From Gp1-AA133 sp964641665 (lineage in GTDB: Bacteria > Acidobacteriota > Terriglobia > Terriglobales > Acidobacteriaceae), in the NCBI GenBank assembly GCA_964641665.1, contig CAZXKO010000066.1, forward strand, positions 35,150-99,149: DNA of 64,000 bases, in the 5' to 3' direction. Made by a program: the position numbers and the translations under genes. The notes beneath the pieces are model-generated. The model was not told where the DNA came from and did not search any database. It saw only the letters and a program-made list of their open reading frames with translations. Positions 21,372 to 30,160 of this stretch are shown here, piece by piece; the stretch's first letter is position 1; each line of letters begins with the position of its first letter.

Positions 21372-22193
21372 CTAGTCAGGAATGCCGGGGGGTCTCGCGT
21401 TCATCAGGTCGGTGAAACGTTTGTCCTTGCGCAGGCCGGCGAACTCTTCATCTTTGAAGACGTTGTCGATGCTCTTGTAGCCCTCTTCCATGGCTTTGCG
21501 CAGGTACTCGAGCGAACGGTCGGCTTCGCCCATCTTAGCGTAGAGTTTCGCGACCACGTAGTCGTAGTGGGCGCGGTCCTCGGGCTTCGACATTTGCGCG
21601 GCGACCCCCGCCTTCGAGGTTCTCTCAAAGACGTCGGGATCGATCGCAAGGGCGCGGGAGTAAGCGAGCACCGACTTGTCGAATTCTTTCTTGGAGAACA
21701 AGGCGGCGCCGAGATTGCTGTAGTACGACGCCGTGTCTTCGTGCAACTGGATGGCCTTGTTGTAGCGATCGATGGCCCGGCTGTACTTCTTCCCGATGTA
21801 GAAGATCACGCCGAGGTTGTTGTAGGCGTCGGCGTACTGGTGGTCGACCTTGATGGCGCGCTCGAAGCTCTTCTTGGCTTCTGGATAGCGCTGAATCAGG
21901 AGTTCGGCGATGCCCATCTTGTTGTAGATCGCGGCGGAGTTGGGATGCTTGCTGAGCGCGGCGTGATAGTAGTCGAGGGCGTCGAGATAGTTTTTCTCGG
22001 CGCGCAATTCATCGCCGCGGCGCTCGAGTTGTTCGGCGGTTGCGCCGGGCGATGGCGGCTCGATCGCGCGCACCGTCGAAGGCGGGAGCTGAACCTGATC
22101 GGCAGCAGGAGGTTGCGCCGAGGACGCACTCACGGTGAAGGCGATGACGGAAACAAAGAACAGAGCGACAACAGTCGATTGGCGGAGAGGCAT
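21372..22193 (-). CDS. Exported TPR-repeat protein
   Basis: A 273-residue protein with a signal peptide (TVVALFFVSVIAFTVSAS) and about five tetratricopeptide repeats in the middle (for example AIYNKMGIAELLIQRYPEA and AYNNLGVIFYIGKKYSRA). The start is taken at the ATG 22193 with GGGGGT seven bases upstream, 15 codons inside the longest frame. TPRs mediate protein contacts, so it is probably a periplasmic scaffold. It lies 86 bases downstream of the PBP gene in the same direction, so co-transcription and a wall-related role are plausible but unproved. Confidence 0.85.
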   Translation of the reverse strand: MPLRQSTVVALFFVSVIAFTVSASSAQPPAADQVQLPPSTVRAIEPPSPGATAEQLERRGDELRAEKNYLDALDYYHAALSKHPNSAAIYNKMGIAELLIQRYPEAKKSFERAIKVDHQYADAYNNLGVIFYIGKKYSRAIDRYNKAIQLHEDTASYYSNLGAALFSKKEFDKSVLAYSRALAIDPDVFERTSKAGVAAQMSKPEDRAHYDYVVAKLYAKMGEADRSLEYLRKAMEEGYKSIDNVFKDEEFAGLRKDKRFTDLMNARPPGIPD

Positions 22194-22278
22194 GGACACA
22201 CCCCCTGAACAAAACCCGGCCACCTGAGAGGATCCCACATTTGCGCCGCCCAGGCCGCGGGCGCTAAATCAATCGTCC

Positions 22279-24849
22279 CTAGTGAGGATCGGTTCCCCCA
22301 CTATCCGGTGGTTTGGACGGCGGGGACGACGATTTGTCTTCCTTAAAGATACCCACAATCTTGCCCAATAAACCTTTTTTCTTTTTGTCGGCGTCCGCGG
22401 CGGCCTGGCCAGTGGCTTGGGCCTGCGCGCCGGGAGGCGGAGGGGGCAGGGGTTTGTCGCCGAGGCCGAGCAGGTGAGTGAAGAATCCGCCTACGCCGGA
22501 GCTCTGATCGCAGGTCTCGCGGGGCTCGGTTCCGGCCACGAACGCCACCGTGTAAGTCTCAGGACAGGAAGGAGTTGCCAGGCGGTTGGTGGTCTTGTCG
22601 AGTTGCACATCAACAACCCCGGCGGGCTGGCTGAAGCCATGCATATCGGAGTACTGAGACAGCACCGCGGCCTTCTTCATGAACTCGGTCCAGATGGGGG
22701 CGGCGGTCTGGGCGCCACTGAGGTGAAGATCGCTGTAGTCGTCGTAGCCAACCCAAACAATGCACAGGAGGTTGCTGGTGTAGCCGGCGAACCAGCCGTC
22801 GTGGGAACTGCCGGTCTTGCCGGCGGCCGGGGCCTGGAAGCCGCGGCCGCGCACGGCAGAGAAGCCGAGGCCGAAGTTCACCACGCCCTGCATCATGTCG
22901 GTCATGACATAGGCGATGCGCGGGTCGAGGATCTGGCGGCGGTCGCTGTTGAAGTCGACCAGGACGTCACCCTTAGCGTTGCGGACGGAACGCACCAGGA
23001 TCGGGGAAAGGCGTGTGCCTTCGTTGGCGAAGGCGGTGTAGGCGCCAGCCATTTCGAGAGGGGTGGCGTCATAGGCGCCCAGCGCCATCGCAGGCGTGGC
23101 TTTGACGGAGTTGATGCCGGCGGTTTTCGCGAGGTCGGCGACTTTATCGTAGCCCACTTCCTCGGCAAGCTTCACGGTGGCGTTGTTGAGCGACATGGCG
23201 AGCGCGTAACGCAGCGTGACCGGCCCGTGGTATTCCTCTTTATAATTTCTGGGCTCGTAGATTTGGTCGCCGTAGGCGAAGGTGGACGCGGTGTCGTCGA
23301 CCATCGACGCTGGAGTCATCACGGTGGTGGCGCCGTCGAGAGCGGTGTTCATGGCGGCGGCGTACACGAAGGGCTTAAAGATGGATCCGGTGGGACGCTT
23401 CGCGATGGCGTGGTTCAGCTGGCTGAAGCCATAGTTGCGTCCGCCGACCAGGGCGAGCACCGCTCCGGTGTGGGGATCGAGCGCAACCAGGGCCACCTGG
23501 GCCTGCGGCCCGGGCGTCACCTGGGTTTCGTACTTGCCTTTCCCGACTTTCACCTTGTGGGTGCGCATCCGGGTGACCTGGTCGTCGACTAGCTTGATGC
23601 CGGTTTCGACCGACTGCGCCGCTGCGCGCTGCAAGTCGGGATCGAGCGTGGTGTAGATGCGGGAAGACTGGTCGTTCAACTCGCGCTCGTTAAACTTGTT
23701 AACGAGGGTGTCGCGGACCAGGTCGACGAAGTAGGGCGCGTCACTGGCTTCCACGTTGGGCGGGGCGAGTTTGAGCGGGGTGGCTTTGGCTTTCTCGGCA
23801 TCGGCCCGGGTGATGGCGTGGGTTTCGACCATCGCGTCGAGGACGACGTTACGGCGGTCTTTCGCGCGATCCGGATGGCGGTAGGGAGAGAGATAACTTG
23901 GGGCCTGGATGAGGCCGGCGAGCAGGGCGGCCTCGGGGAGGGTGATGTCTTTCAGGTCCTTGTTGAAATACGACTTACTGGCTTCGGCAAAGCCGCTGAT
24001 GGTGAACGAGCCGCGCTGTCCCAGATCGACGCGATTGGCGTAGAACTCGAAGATCTGTTGCTTGCTGAATTTCTGTTCGAGCTCGAGCGCGATCATGATC
24101 TCGGAGAGTTTGCGCTTGATGGTCTTCTCCGGGGTCAGGAAGAAAGCGCGGGACAGCTGCATGGTAATGGTCGAGCCGCCCTGCTCATGGCGCTGGCGAG
24201 TCACGTCAATCAGGAAGGCTTCGCCGAGCCGGATGAAGTTGACGCCGCTGTGCTGGAAGAAGCGCCGGTCTTCGATGGAGAGCACGGCGTCAACCATGAT
24301 CTTGGGAATGTCGTCGTACTTCACGAGCTGGCGCTTGGAGCGCTGCTCGGCATCGAACAGGGCGGTGATGAGCTGCGGCTCCATTTCGTAGGCGGAGAGT
24401 TCGTTGCCGCGGCTGGTGATGGTGTCGATCTTGCCCTCGCTGATCACGATGCGAGCCGGGTCGGGGCTGTGGTAGGACTCGGGGCCGGGGGAGATTTCGA
24501 TCCCGTTGCGGAACAGCCGGTAAGTTCCGAGCTGGGACTGGCCGTCTTTATCGGCGTAGCCAGCGTGCCGCAGTTCGGCAGCGATGGCGCGCACATCGGC
24601 GGTCTGGCCGGGCCGCAGAGTCTTGGGGATGGCGTAGATCTGGGCGGCGTTGCTGAAGACCGGGTTGCTGAAGCGCTTCTCGATAACGCGGTCGTACTTG
24701 ACGTAGAAATACGAAAACACGCCGACGACTCCCACCGCTACGATGAGAAACGCAAACAGGGAGGCGCGAATCACGGGATCGCGCGACAGGAAGGTCTTCC
24801 CGCTCTTGGGGTTGCCGTTCGTCTTCGGGATCTTGAGTCTGATAGCCAC
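22279..24849 (-). CDS. Class A penicillin-binding protein (PBP1B-like)
   Basis: An 856-residue bifunctional murein synthase with a cytoplasmic tail, one TM helix (27-50), a UB2H-like region, a GT51 glycosyltransferase and a transpeptidase domain. The GT51 catalytic glutamate is E193 (IEDRRFFQH), with GGSTITMQLSR following. Transpeptidase motifs are TGSIFK (S489, K492), SLN (553-555) and KTG (678-680). The C-terminal 80 residues are Pro/Gln/Lys-rich and disordered. It polymerises and cross-links peptidoglycan at the outer face of the inner membrane. Extra cysteines near the C-terminus (PSCPETY, RETCDQ) may form a disulphide. Confidence 0.95.
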   Translation of the reverse strand: MAIRLKIPKTNGNPKSGKTFLSRDPVIRASLFAFLIVAVGVVGVFSYFYVKYDRVIEKRFSNPVFSNAAQIYAIPKTLRPGQTADVRAIAAELRHAGYADKDGQSQLGTYRLFRNGIEISPGPESYHSPDPARIVISEGKIDTITSRGNELSAYEMEPQLITALFDAEQRSKRQLVKYDDIPKIMVDAVLSIEDRRFFQHSGVNFIRLGEAFLIDVTRQRHEQGGSTITMQLSRAFFLTPEKTIKRKLSEIMIALELEQKFSKQQIFEFYANRVDLGQRGSFTISGFAEASKSYFNKDLKDITLPEAALLAGLIQAPSYLSPYRHPDRAKDRRNVVLDAMVETHAITRADAEKAKATPLKLAPPNVEASDAPYFVDLVRDTLVNKFNERELNDQSSRIYTTLDPDLQRAAAQSVETGIKLVDDQVTRMRTHKVKVGKGKYETQVTPGPQAQVALVALDPHTGAVLALVGGRNYGFSQLNHAIAKRPTGSIFKPFVYAAAMNTALDGATTVMTPASMVDDTASTFAYGDQIYEPRNYKEEYHGPVTLRYALAMSLNNATVKLAEEVGYDKVADLAKTAGINSVKATPAMALGAYDATPLEMAGAYTAFANEGTRLSPILVRSVRNAKGDVLVDFNSDRRQILDPRIAYVMTDMMQGVVNFGLGFSAVRGRGFQAPAAGKTGSSHDGWFAGYTSNLLCIVWVGYDDYSDLHLSGAQTAAPIWTEFMKKAAVLSQYSDMHGFSQPAGVVDVQLDKTTNRLATPSCPETYTVAFVAGTEPRETCDQSSGVGGFFTHLLGLGDKPLPPPPPGAQAQATGQAAADADKKKKGLLGKIVGIFKEDKSSSPPSKPPDSGGTDPH

Positions 24850-25033
24850 GTTTTGGGGGCGGAGTTACCGCTGTTGCAATGGGACGTTCACTTCATTCCC
24901 ATGGTTGTATGCCGGGGCGCGCATGGTTTGTCTTCCCGGCCAGAGCGCGGCAGCTGTCTCGACAGACGCCAGTTTCGGGAAGGATGCCACCATTCTACCG
25001 CGACGCCAGCGGTTTTGCGCCGCGCCAAAAGAA

Positions 25034-25066
25034 CAACCCCCTGACCGACTATAGGCCAGAGGGTTG
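25034..25066 (-). terminator. Intrinsic terminator after lipoprotein gene
   Basis: Minus strand CAACCCTCTGGCC - tatagtc - GGTCAGGGGGTTG, followed by TTCTTTT. It lies about 30 bases past the stop of the gene at 25098. Confidence 0.6.
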
Positions 25067-25097
25067 AAATGACATTGCGCGCCGGCCTGTCGGTTTC

Positions 25098-26312
25098 TTA
25101 GTTGGTAACGGCGTATCTCTCGTCGTGGCCCACCTGCAAGGCTGGGAGCGGACTGGTGGGTACGCCGGTGGTACCGTCGACCGCGAACACCGTGAAGGCA
25201 GCACCGGTGACGCCGATCATGGTAGTCCCTGCCTGGTCAAATACCGCGGTCACAACCTTGGGCAGAGTGGAGAACGGCGAATTCGCCATGGTGGTCAGTG
25301 TTCCGGTAGTGGCGTCGAAGGTGAAGCCTTCGAGCGGTAGAGGCTGCAGGTTGTTGTCTTCGGCAAAGGTGAAGAGGAACTTTCCGTTCGGAGATAACGC
25401 CAGGAATTCCGGGCCGGCCGTAGTGGGAAAAGCGGTGGGCACTCCCAGGCTGCCGGTACCCGGAGCGATGGGGATCACGTAGGCGTTGTTGTCGGTGGAG
25501 AATCCGTTGCCGGTTACTCCGAGCAGGTACGCCCCGGTTGGGTCTGCCTGGAGTTGTTTCATGGGTATGGCGAATGGGCTGCTAAACAGAGGCGTCAAGG
25601 ACCCGGTGTTCTGGTCGATGCTGAAGCCGTAGATGAAGTTTCCGTAAGGGAAATAGAGATAGCTGCCAGTTCCATCCACGGTCATCACCGTGGGAGATGA
25701 ACCGGTACTCACGGGAGAGCCGCTGGGGGTGAGCACGCCGGTGTTCTGGTCGATGGTGAACACGGCGATGGTCCCGGCACCCTTGTCCGATACGAACAGG
25801 AAGCGGCCCTGAGGATCGGCCACGGCGATATCGGCGTTCGGTGTGGAGGTGGCGAAGGGGCTGGAACCGATGACCGACAAGGCGCCGCTGGAACGCGTGA
25901 TGCCGTAGGCCCAGACCGCTCCGGCAGCAACATTACCCGGAGGCGTGACCGGCACGTACAGGAACTTCTTGTTGACGATCCAGAAGTTTTCACCGAAGCC
26001 GGTCCCGTTGGGAAATGCGACGGGGGTGTATCCGGTCATGTTGGAGAAAGTGCTGCTGGAGACGCCGGCGGCGGCAATGACTGTGCCAGTCCCGAGGTAG
26101 TAGACGATATCGGCGACGCTGGTTCCGCCACTGCCGTTGGAGCCGGGGCCGCAGACCGAACCGCCGGTGTTAAAGGTGCCGCCACTGCCGCTGCCGCCGC
26201 CACCGCCGAAGGTGAGGCCTTTGCAGTTGGAGGACTGTCCGCAGCTGGCGAGAATCAGGCAAGCCGCCACGAGCAGCAGTGAAAAGGAAAAGATCGCGCT
26301 ACGGTGTTTCAT
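25098..26312 (-). CDS. Beta-propeller (lactonase-like) lipoprotein
   Basis: A 404-residue protein with a lipoprotein signal (hydrophobic SLLLVAACLI, lipobox LASC) and a Gly-rich stretch after the lipid cysteine. Repeated blades of the YVTN/6-phosphogluconolactonase type follow (FVSDKGAGTIAVFTID, GKFLFTFAED and similar). Such acidobacterial proteins are probably surface-anchored. The lactonase activity named for the family is not established and no catalytic residue can be assigned. The start ATG at 26312 directly precedes the signal peptide. Confidence 0.8.
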   Translation of the reverse strand: MKHRSAIFSFSLLLVAACLILASCGQSSNCKGLTFGGGGGSGSGGTFNTGGSVCGPGSNGSGGTSVADIVYYLGTGTVIAAAGVSSSTFSNMTGYTPVAFPNGTGFGENFWIVNKKFLYVPVTPPGNVAAGAVWAYGITRSSGALSVIGSSPFATSTPNADIAVADPQGRFLFVSDKGAGTIAVFTIDQNTGVLTPSGSPVSTGSSPTVMTVDGTGSYLYFPYGNFIYGFSIDQNTGSLTPLFSSPFAIPMKQLQADPTGAYLLGVTGNGFSTDNNAYVIPIAPGTGSLGVPTAFPTTAGPEFLALSPNGKFLFTFAEDNNLQPLPLEGFTFDATTGTLTTMANSPFSTLPKVVTAVFDQAGTTMIGVTGAAFTVFAVDGTTGVPTSPLPALQVGHDERYAVTN

Positions 26313-26544
26313 CCAGATCTCCTGCCGAAACCAGCTCCGCGAAGTGAGTCAGTCAGTCGAATCTCTCGCGTCCGTCCTTCGGTGAACACTCCGGCCCTGG
26401 GGTAGAACCGTGGGCAGACCACTTGGTGCGATGGTCTTTTCTCGCCTTTCGATAGTAGGACGGGGGGCGGGGGGTAACAACGTTACGCATGTCGCAGACA
26501 ATTAGTAACCAGGGGCTTACAGGGAGGGGAGGAGCGGCATTTGT

Positions 26545-26596
26545 GCGGAGGCGGGCGAGGACGGCCGCCCGACAGCCGCCGGGACGGCGGCGCTAC
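26545..26596 (+). repeat. Bipartite REP element, diverged copy
   Basis: GCGGAGGCGGGCGAGGAC, then GGCCGCCCGACAGCCGCC and GGGACGGCGGCGCTAC. Same layout as 30106-30160 and the copy in lhr. Confidence 0.6.
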
Positions 26597-26733
26597 GTGG
26601 GTTCGTGCAGATTATTGAGACTGCGGCTAAGGCCGGGTTGTTTTTGGCGATGGTACGGCGCGCCTGATACGAACCCCTTGTGGGAGACGTCGGTTCTTTA
26701 GCGGGGGCGGCGACGGGGGGGCGCGGAAAAACA

Positions 26734-26783
26734 CAAGGTCCCTCGACTTCGTTCGGCTGCGCCTCACTGCGCTCGGGATGACA
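26734..26783 (-). repeat. Dispersed GTCATCC...GAGCG repeat, copy 7
   Basis: Minus strand TGTCATCCCGAGCGCAGTG and GCCGAACGAAGTCGAGGGACC. Confidence 0.75.
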
Positions 26784-26866
26784 GAGTTAGGAACTAAGCA
26801 GAGCTGATCGACTTCGCAGGTTTATTCGGGAACCTGCAGGACACCCGCTACCGATCAGGCAGAACG

Positions 26867-27223
26867 CTAGAAGACGCTTTTGTTCTTGCTCTCCGGGTGG
26901 AAGTGAAGGTCCATGGGGTAGCCGGGCAGATCGACGTGGACGGTGTAGTCGGTTTCGATGACAACGCTGCCGTTGCCGAGGTTGCCGCTGCGCTGGACCT
27001 TGATCTGGTCCTTGGAGACGGGGATCTCCAGGTCTTGCGCTTTGCGGAAGCAGGCGTCGCGAATCACGTCATCACCCTTGGTGCTGTAGGTGCCGAGACG
27101 GGCTTCGGTATCGAGCGTGTCCTGAAACTCGTAGTTGGCGAAGTAGGGCGGGATGAGTTCCGCGCCTACGTAAACCGAGGCCGCGAGCAATCCGAAGGTT
27201 AGAACCAGCTTAATGGTACCCAT
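26867..27223 (-). CDS. Small membrane-anchored hypothetical protein
   Basis: 118 residues: an N-terminal transmembrane or signal-anchor segment (VLTFGLLAASVYVGAELIP), then a soluble mixed alpha/beta domain. The layout (PPYFANYEFQDTL, a pair of helices, then a VVIETDYTVHVDLPG strand pair) resembles DUF4845-type proteins. It lies 41 bases downstream of proS in the same direction and may share its transcript. Function unknown. Confidence 0.75.
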   Translation of the reverse strand: MGTIKLVLTFGLLAASVYVGAELIPPYFANYEFQDTLDTEARLGTYSTKGDDVIRDACFRKAQDLEIPVSKDQIKVQRSGNLGNGSVVIETDYTVHVDLPGYPMDLHFHPESKNKSVF

Positions 27224-27264
27224 AGCACTTTCCGCCTGCGGCCGCGCGCCGAAGACGAAAAGCT

Positions 27265-29034
27265 TCAGTGAGCAGGCCTCAGCAATTTCTCGAAGTAATC
27301 GGTAATTGCGCTGATGCTAGCATCGTGCATTTCTCGAGTCGAGCGCTGAACGACTTCGATAGTACCTTCGGTAACCTTCTTCCCGACGGTGACACGAAAG
27401 GGTATGCCCACCAGGTCAGCGTCTTTGAACTTGACCCCTGGCCGTTCGTCCCTGTCGTCCAGTAACACGTCGAATCCGGCGGAATCGAGGCGGCGGGCGA
27501 TGTCTTCTCCAGCAGCGCGAATCTTGTCGTCGCCCACGTTGACTGGGACGACAACGATCTCGAAGGGAGCCACCTGGGGCGGGAGCCAGAAGCCGTTGTC
27601 GTCGTGGTTCTGCTCGATGATGGCGGTCAGGATGCGCTCGATGCCGATGCCGTAGCAACCCATGATGGGTGTAACTTCTTTCCCGTTGCGATCAAGAACG
27701 CGTGCACCCATGGACTCGGAGTACTTGTAGCCGAGCTTGAAAATGTGGCCGATCTCAACCGCCATGTCGATGCGCAGGGGCGCGCCGCAATTCGGACATC
27801 CCTCGCTCGCCGTGACGCTGCGCAGATCGGCGTAGGCCGTGGGCTGGAAGGTCTCACCCGGCGTGATGTTCTTGACGTGATAGTCCTCTTTGTTCGCGCC
27901 GGAGATGAGGTTCCTGCGGCCCTTGAGTGCGTCGTCGACGATGAGGATCGGCTTTTCGGTGTCGTCGAGACCCTTCGCCCAGTCGATGCCGAGAGGGCCG
28001 AGGAATCCCGCAGGCGAGCGGAAGAGCGCCTGGATCTCTTCTTCCTGCATAGGGCGCGTTTCTCGACCCGCAACCGCGGTGGATAACTTCGCTTCGTTCA
28101 TCTGGTGATCGCCGCGCATGAGCAGGATGACCGCACGCGCTTTCGTTTTCTTTGATTTCGAGTCCGTTTCGTTGGCCATCAGCGCCAGCGTCTTGATCTT
28201 GTTCTTGGGCGACACTCCGAGAAAGCGGGCGACATCTTCGATCGTCTTCTGCCCGGGCGTGTGCACAAGCAGCGGCTTGCCGTCACCCTCCGGCTTGAGG
28301 TCCTCGACTGGTTCGAGTTTCGAGGTGGCTTTTTCCATGTTCGCCGCGTAGTTGCACTTCTCGCAGCTGACGATCTGGTCTTCGCCGGCGTGCGTGCGGA
28401 CCATGAACTCATGGGACTGCGACCCGCCCATAGCACCGGAGTGGGCCTCGACCACCATGTACCTCAATCCGCAGCGGTCGAAGATGCGGCAGTAGACGTC
28501 GTAGTGCTTCTTGTAGGAGACGTCGAGTCCGGCGGCATCGATGTCGAAGGAGTAGGAGTCCTTCATGATGAACTGGCGGACGCGCAACAGGCCGGACCTG
28601 GGGCGGGGCTCGTCGCGGAACTTGGTCTGGATCTGGTACCAGATTTGCGGCAGTTGCTTGTAGCTACGGAGCTCTTTACGCGCAATATCGGTCATAACTT
28701 CTTCGTGGGTCATGCCGAGGACGAATTCGGCGCCCTTGCGGTCTTTGAGGCGGAACATGTTGTCGCCCATGACGGCCCAGCGGCCGCTGGCTTCCCAGAG
28801 TTCGCGCGGGTGGATGGCGGGGAGAAAGAATTCCTGGCCGATGGTGTCCATCTCGTGGCGGACGACGGCCATGATTTTGTTGAAGGAGCGCTGCCCCATG
28901 AAGAGATAGGAATAGATGCCGGCGGCCAGCTGGCGGACATAGCCGGCACGCACGAGGAATTTGTGGCTGGCAACCTCGGCGTCGGCGGGGGCTTCGCGGA
29001 GGGTGGGGATGAAGAGTTCGGACCAACGATGCAT
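27265..29034 (-). CDS. proS: Prolyl-tRNA synthetase, bacterial type
   Basis: A 589-residue class II synthetase that charges tRNA-Pro. Motif 2 region FRDEPRPRSGLLRVRQF, motif 3 region GCYGIGIERIL and the HGG-type anticodon domain are present. The length and the insertion between motifs 2 and 3 (about 220-410) identify the prokaryotic type with an editing domain. The start ATG at 29034 gives the usual MHRWSELFIPTLRE. The ATG faces the hicB operator region 90 bases upstream. Confidence 0.96.
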   Translation of the reverse strand: MHRWSELFIPTLREAPADAEVASHKFLVRAGYVRQLAAGIYSYLFMGQRSFNKIMAVVRHEMDTIGQEFFLPAIHPRELWEASGRWAVMGDNMFRLKDRKGAEFVLGMTHEEVMTDIARKELRSYKQLPQIWYQIQTKFRDEPRPRSGLLRVRQFIMKDSYSFDIDAAGLDVSYKKHYDVYCRIFDRCGLRYMVVEAHSGAMGGSQSHEFMVRTHAGEDQIVSCEKCNYAANMEKATSKLEPVEDLKPEGDGKPLLVHTPGQKTIEDVARFLGVSPKNKIKTLALMANETDSKSKKTKARAVILLMRGDHQMNEAKLSTAVAGRETRPMQEEEIQALFRSPAGFLGPLGIDWAKGLDDTEKPILIVDDALKGRRNLISGANKEDYHVKNITPGETFQPTAYADLRSVTASEGCPNCGAPLRIDMAVEIGHIFKLGYKYSESMGARVLDRNGKEVTPIMGCYGIGIERILTAIIEQNHDDNGFWLPPQVAPFEIVVVPVNVGDDKIRAAGEDIARRLDSAGFDVLLDDRDERPGVKFKDADLVGIPFRVTVGKKVTEGTIEVVQRSTREMHDASISAITDYFEKLLRPAH

Positions 29035-29122
29035 AGGTTCTATGAAGTACAGCTCTGAAGTCGCAAAAACCGAGCAACGGACAGTCGCAATTCAGCAAGA
29101 AGAATCGCTTATTGTACATGTG

Positions 29123-29178
29123 TCCTTGACAAAGGTCAGTAGTGTCCTTGACGAAGGTAGTAACCTCCTTGACAAAGG
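29123..29178 (+). promoter_or_regulatory. Three phased TCCTTGACAAAGG repeats (probable hicB operator)
   Basis: TCCTTGACAAAGG at 29123-29135, TCCTTGACGAAGG at 29145-29157 and TCCTTGACAAAGG at 29166-29178. The spacing is 22 and 21 bases, two helical turns, and each unit is a small dyad (CCTT..AAGG). The third copy ends 25 bases before the hicB start, and TTGACA inside each copy resembles a -35 box. Autoregulation by HicB, or shared control with proS, is inferred. Confidence 0.55.
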
Positions 29179-29203
29179 CTAATGATTGCATTGGAATCAA
29201 AGT

Positions 29204-29443
29204 ATGGCGAAGGCACGCTATCACTACAACGTCATGCTGCGGCCTGAGCCCGAGGGCGGGTACACAGCGCTCGTACCAGCACTACCCGGTTGCGTGACCT
29301 ACGGACGCACTTTGAAGGAGGCCCGCGAACTGGCCAAGGACGCTATCGCCGTGTATGTCGCCAGCTTGCGCAAGCACAACGACCCTGTACCGACTGACGA
29401 GGATACGCTTTTGGCGTCGCTAGATGTTGAGTACGCCCGCTGA
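29204..29443 (+). CDS. hicB: HicB family antitoxin
   Basis: A 79-residue protein of the partial RNase H-like HicB fold: YNVMLRPEPEGGYTALVPALPGC is the family's first two strands and helix start, followed by GRTLKEARELAKDAI. The conserved PALPGCVTYG turn is intact. It lacks an obvious C-terminal HTH or ribbon-helix-helix. The ATG at 29204 is preferred over the TTG at 29186. In working modules HicB neutralises the HicA mRNA interferase; here the downstream hicA is broken, so this may be an orphan antitoxin. Confidence 0.85.
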   Translation: MAKARYHYNVMLRPEPEGGYTALVPALPGCVTYGRTLKEARELAKDAIAVYVASLRKHNDPVPTDEDTLLASLDVEYAR

Positions 29444-29606
29444 AGGGCTGCCCAGAGAGACTCAGAAGACCGTCTGCGTTTCGAAGGACGAACGGTTCCG
29501 CGCCCTGCGAGAGCTTAAACGCAAGCCCTTGGTTTTCAAGGGTCTCGTCGCCCGCGACCCACAAATAATCTCCGGCTTTTTCCGAGCGTGTTGAAATAAT
29601 CCGGCT

Positions 29607-29836
29607 ATGGCGAAGCTACCCGCAGTGAAGCCACGACAGATCATACGTTTCCTCGAACAAAACGGCTTCGTCCTCGACCACTCGTCCGGCAGCCATCGTC
29701 TATTACCATCCCACGTCTCGGCGCCGAGCGGTTGTTCCCAGGCACAGTCGGGATTTGCCGAGGAACAGTCATGTCGCTGCTGCGTGAAGCAGGTTTTACC
29801 CGAGAAGAACCGACCGCCTTCTTGAGCAACAGATAG
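29607..29836 (+). pseudogene. hicA: HicA-like toxin, frameshifted remnant
   Basis: Frame one encodes MAKLPAVKPRQIIRFLEQNG and the catalytic GSHR (HicA His). The next bases make sense only in another frame (YYHPTSRRRAVVPRHS), and the last part only in a third (GTVMSLLREAGFTREE, stop at 29836). Together they rebuild a normal HicA of about 77 residues. It lies 163 bases after hicB instead of the usual few bases. Two frame breaks imply a dead toxin unless the sequence has indel errors. Confidence 0.7.
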
Positions 29837-29867
29837 AGCGCTGGTTCTGCGGTGCGTCGGGTAGTAC

Positions 29868-30077
29868 TCAGTTGGCCAGCTGCGCAAGTATCTGCTTGCC
29901 CAACTTCTGTGTCTCACCGAAAAATTTCTGATACTCCATGAAGAGCCGGTTCAGTTCGAGTGACTCTTCCGGCTTCAGGCGCTTGCGCAGGATCATGTCG
30001 CGCAGGTGGACGGGGTTGGGGAGAGTCGCGTCTTCGTTCAGTTCTTCGAGAGCGGTACTAACGTCGTAGTGATACAT
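29868..30077 (-). CDS. Small charged hypothetical protein
   Basis: 69 residues from the ATG at 30077 (MYHYDVSTALEELNED...), with AGGGGG eight bases upstream. Mostly helical and highly charged, with no cysteines and no membrane segment. It lies between the hicA remnant and a REP element. No family was recognised; coding character and the good ribosome site suggest a real gene. Confidence 0.55.
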   Translation of the reverse strand: MYHYDVSTALEELNEDATLPNPVHLRDMILRKRLKPEESLELNRLFMEYQKFFGETQKLGKQILAQLAN

Positions 30078-30105
30078 GGAGGGCACCCCCTGCCTCGAAT
30101 TGTAT

Positions 30106-30160
30106 CGCCGCGGAGGGCAGGATGCCCTCCGGACAGCCGGCGGGACGCCGGCGCTACATC
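30106..30160 (+). repeat. Bipartite REP element
   Basis: CGCGGAGGGCAGGATGCC, CTCCGGACAGCC and GGCGGGACGCCGGCGCTAC form two hairpins. It is nearly identical to the copy inside lhr (15262-15316). Confidence 0.75.

Larger units (their letters stand above)
26313..26866. other. 550-base gap with three repeat families
   Basis: No gene. It holds a bipartite REP (26545-26596), a degenerate REP of the CGCGCC...CTGATACGAA type (26620-26682) and a dispersed repeat (26734-26783). Confidence 0.55.

Noticed and set aside
29123..29178. Short CRISPR array
   Set aside because: Only three 13-base units with 8-9-base spacers; too short for CRISPR and better explained as operator sites.
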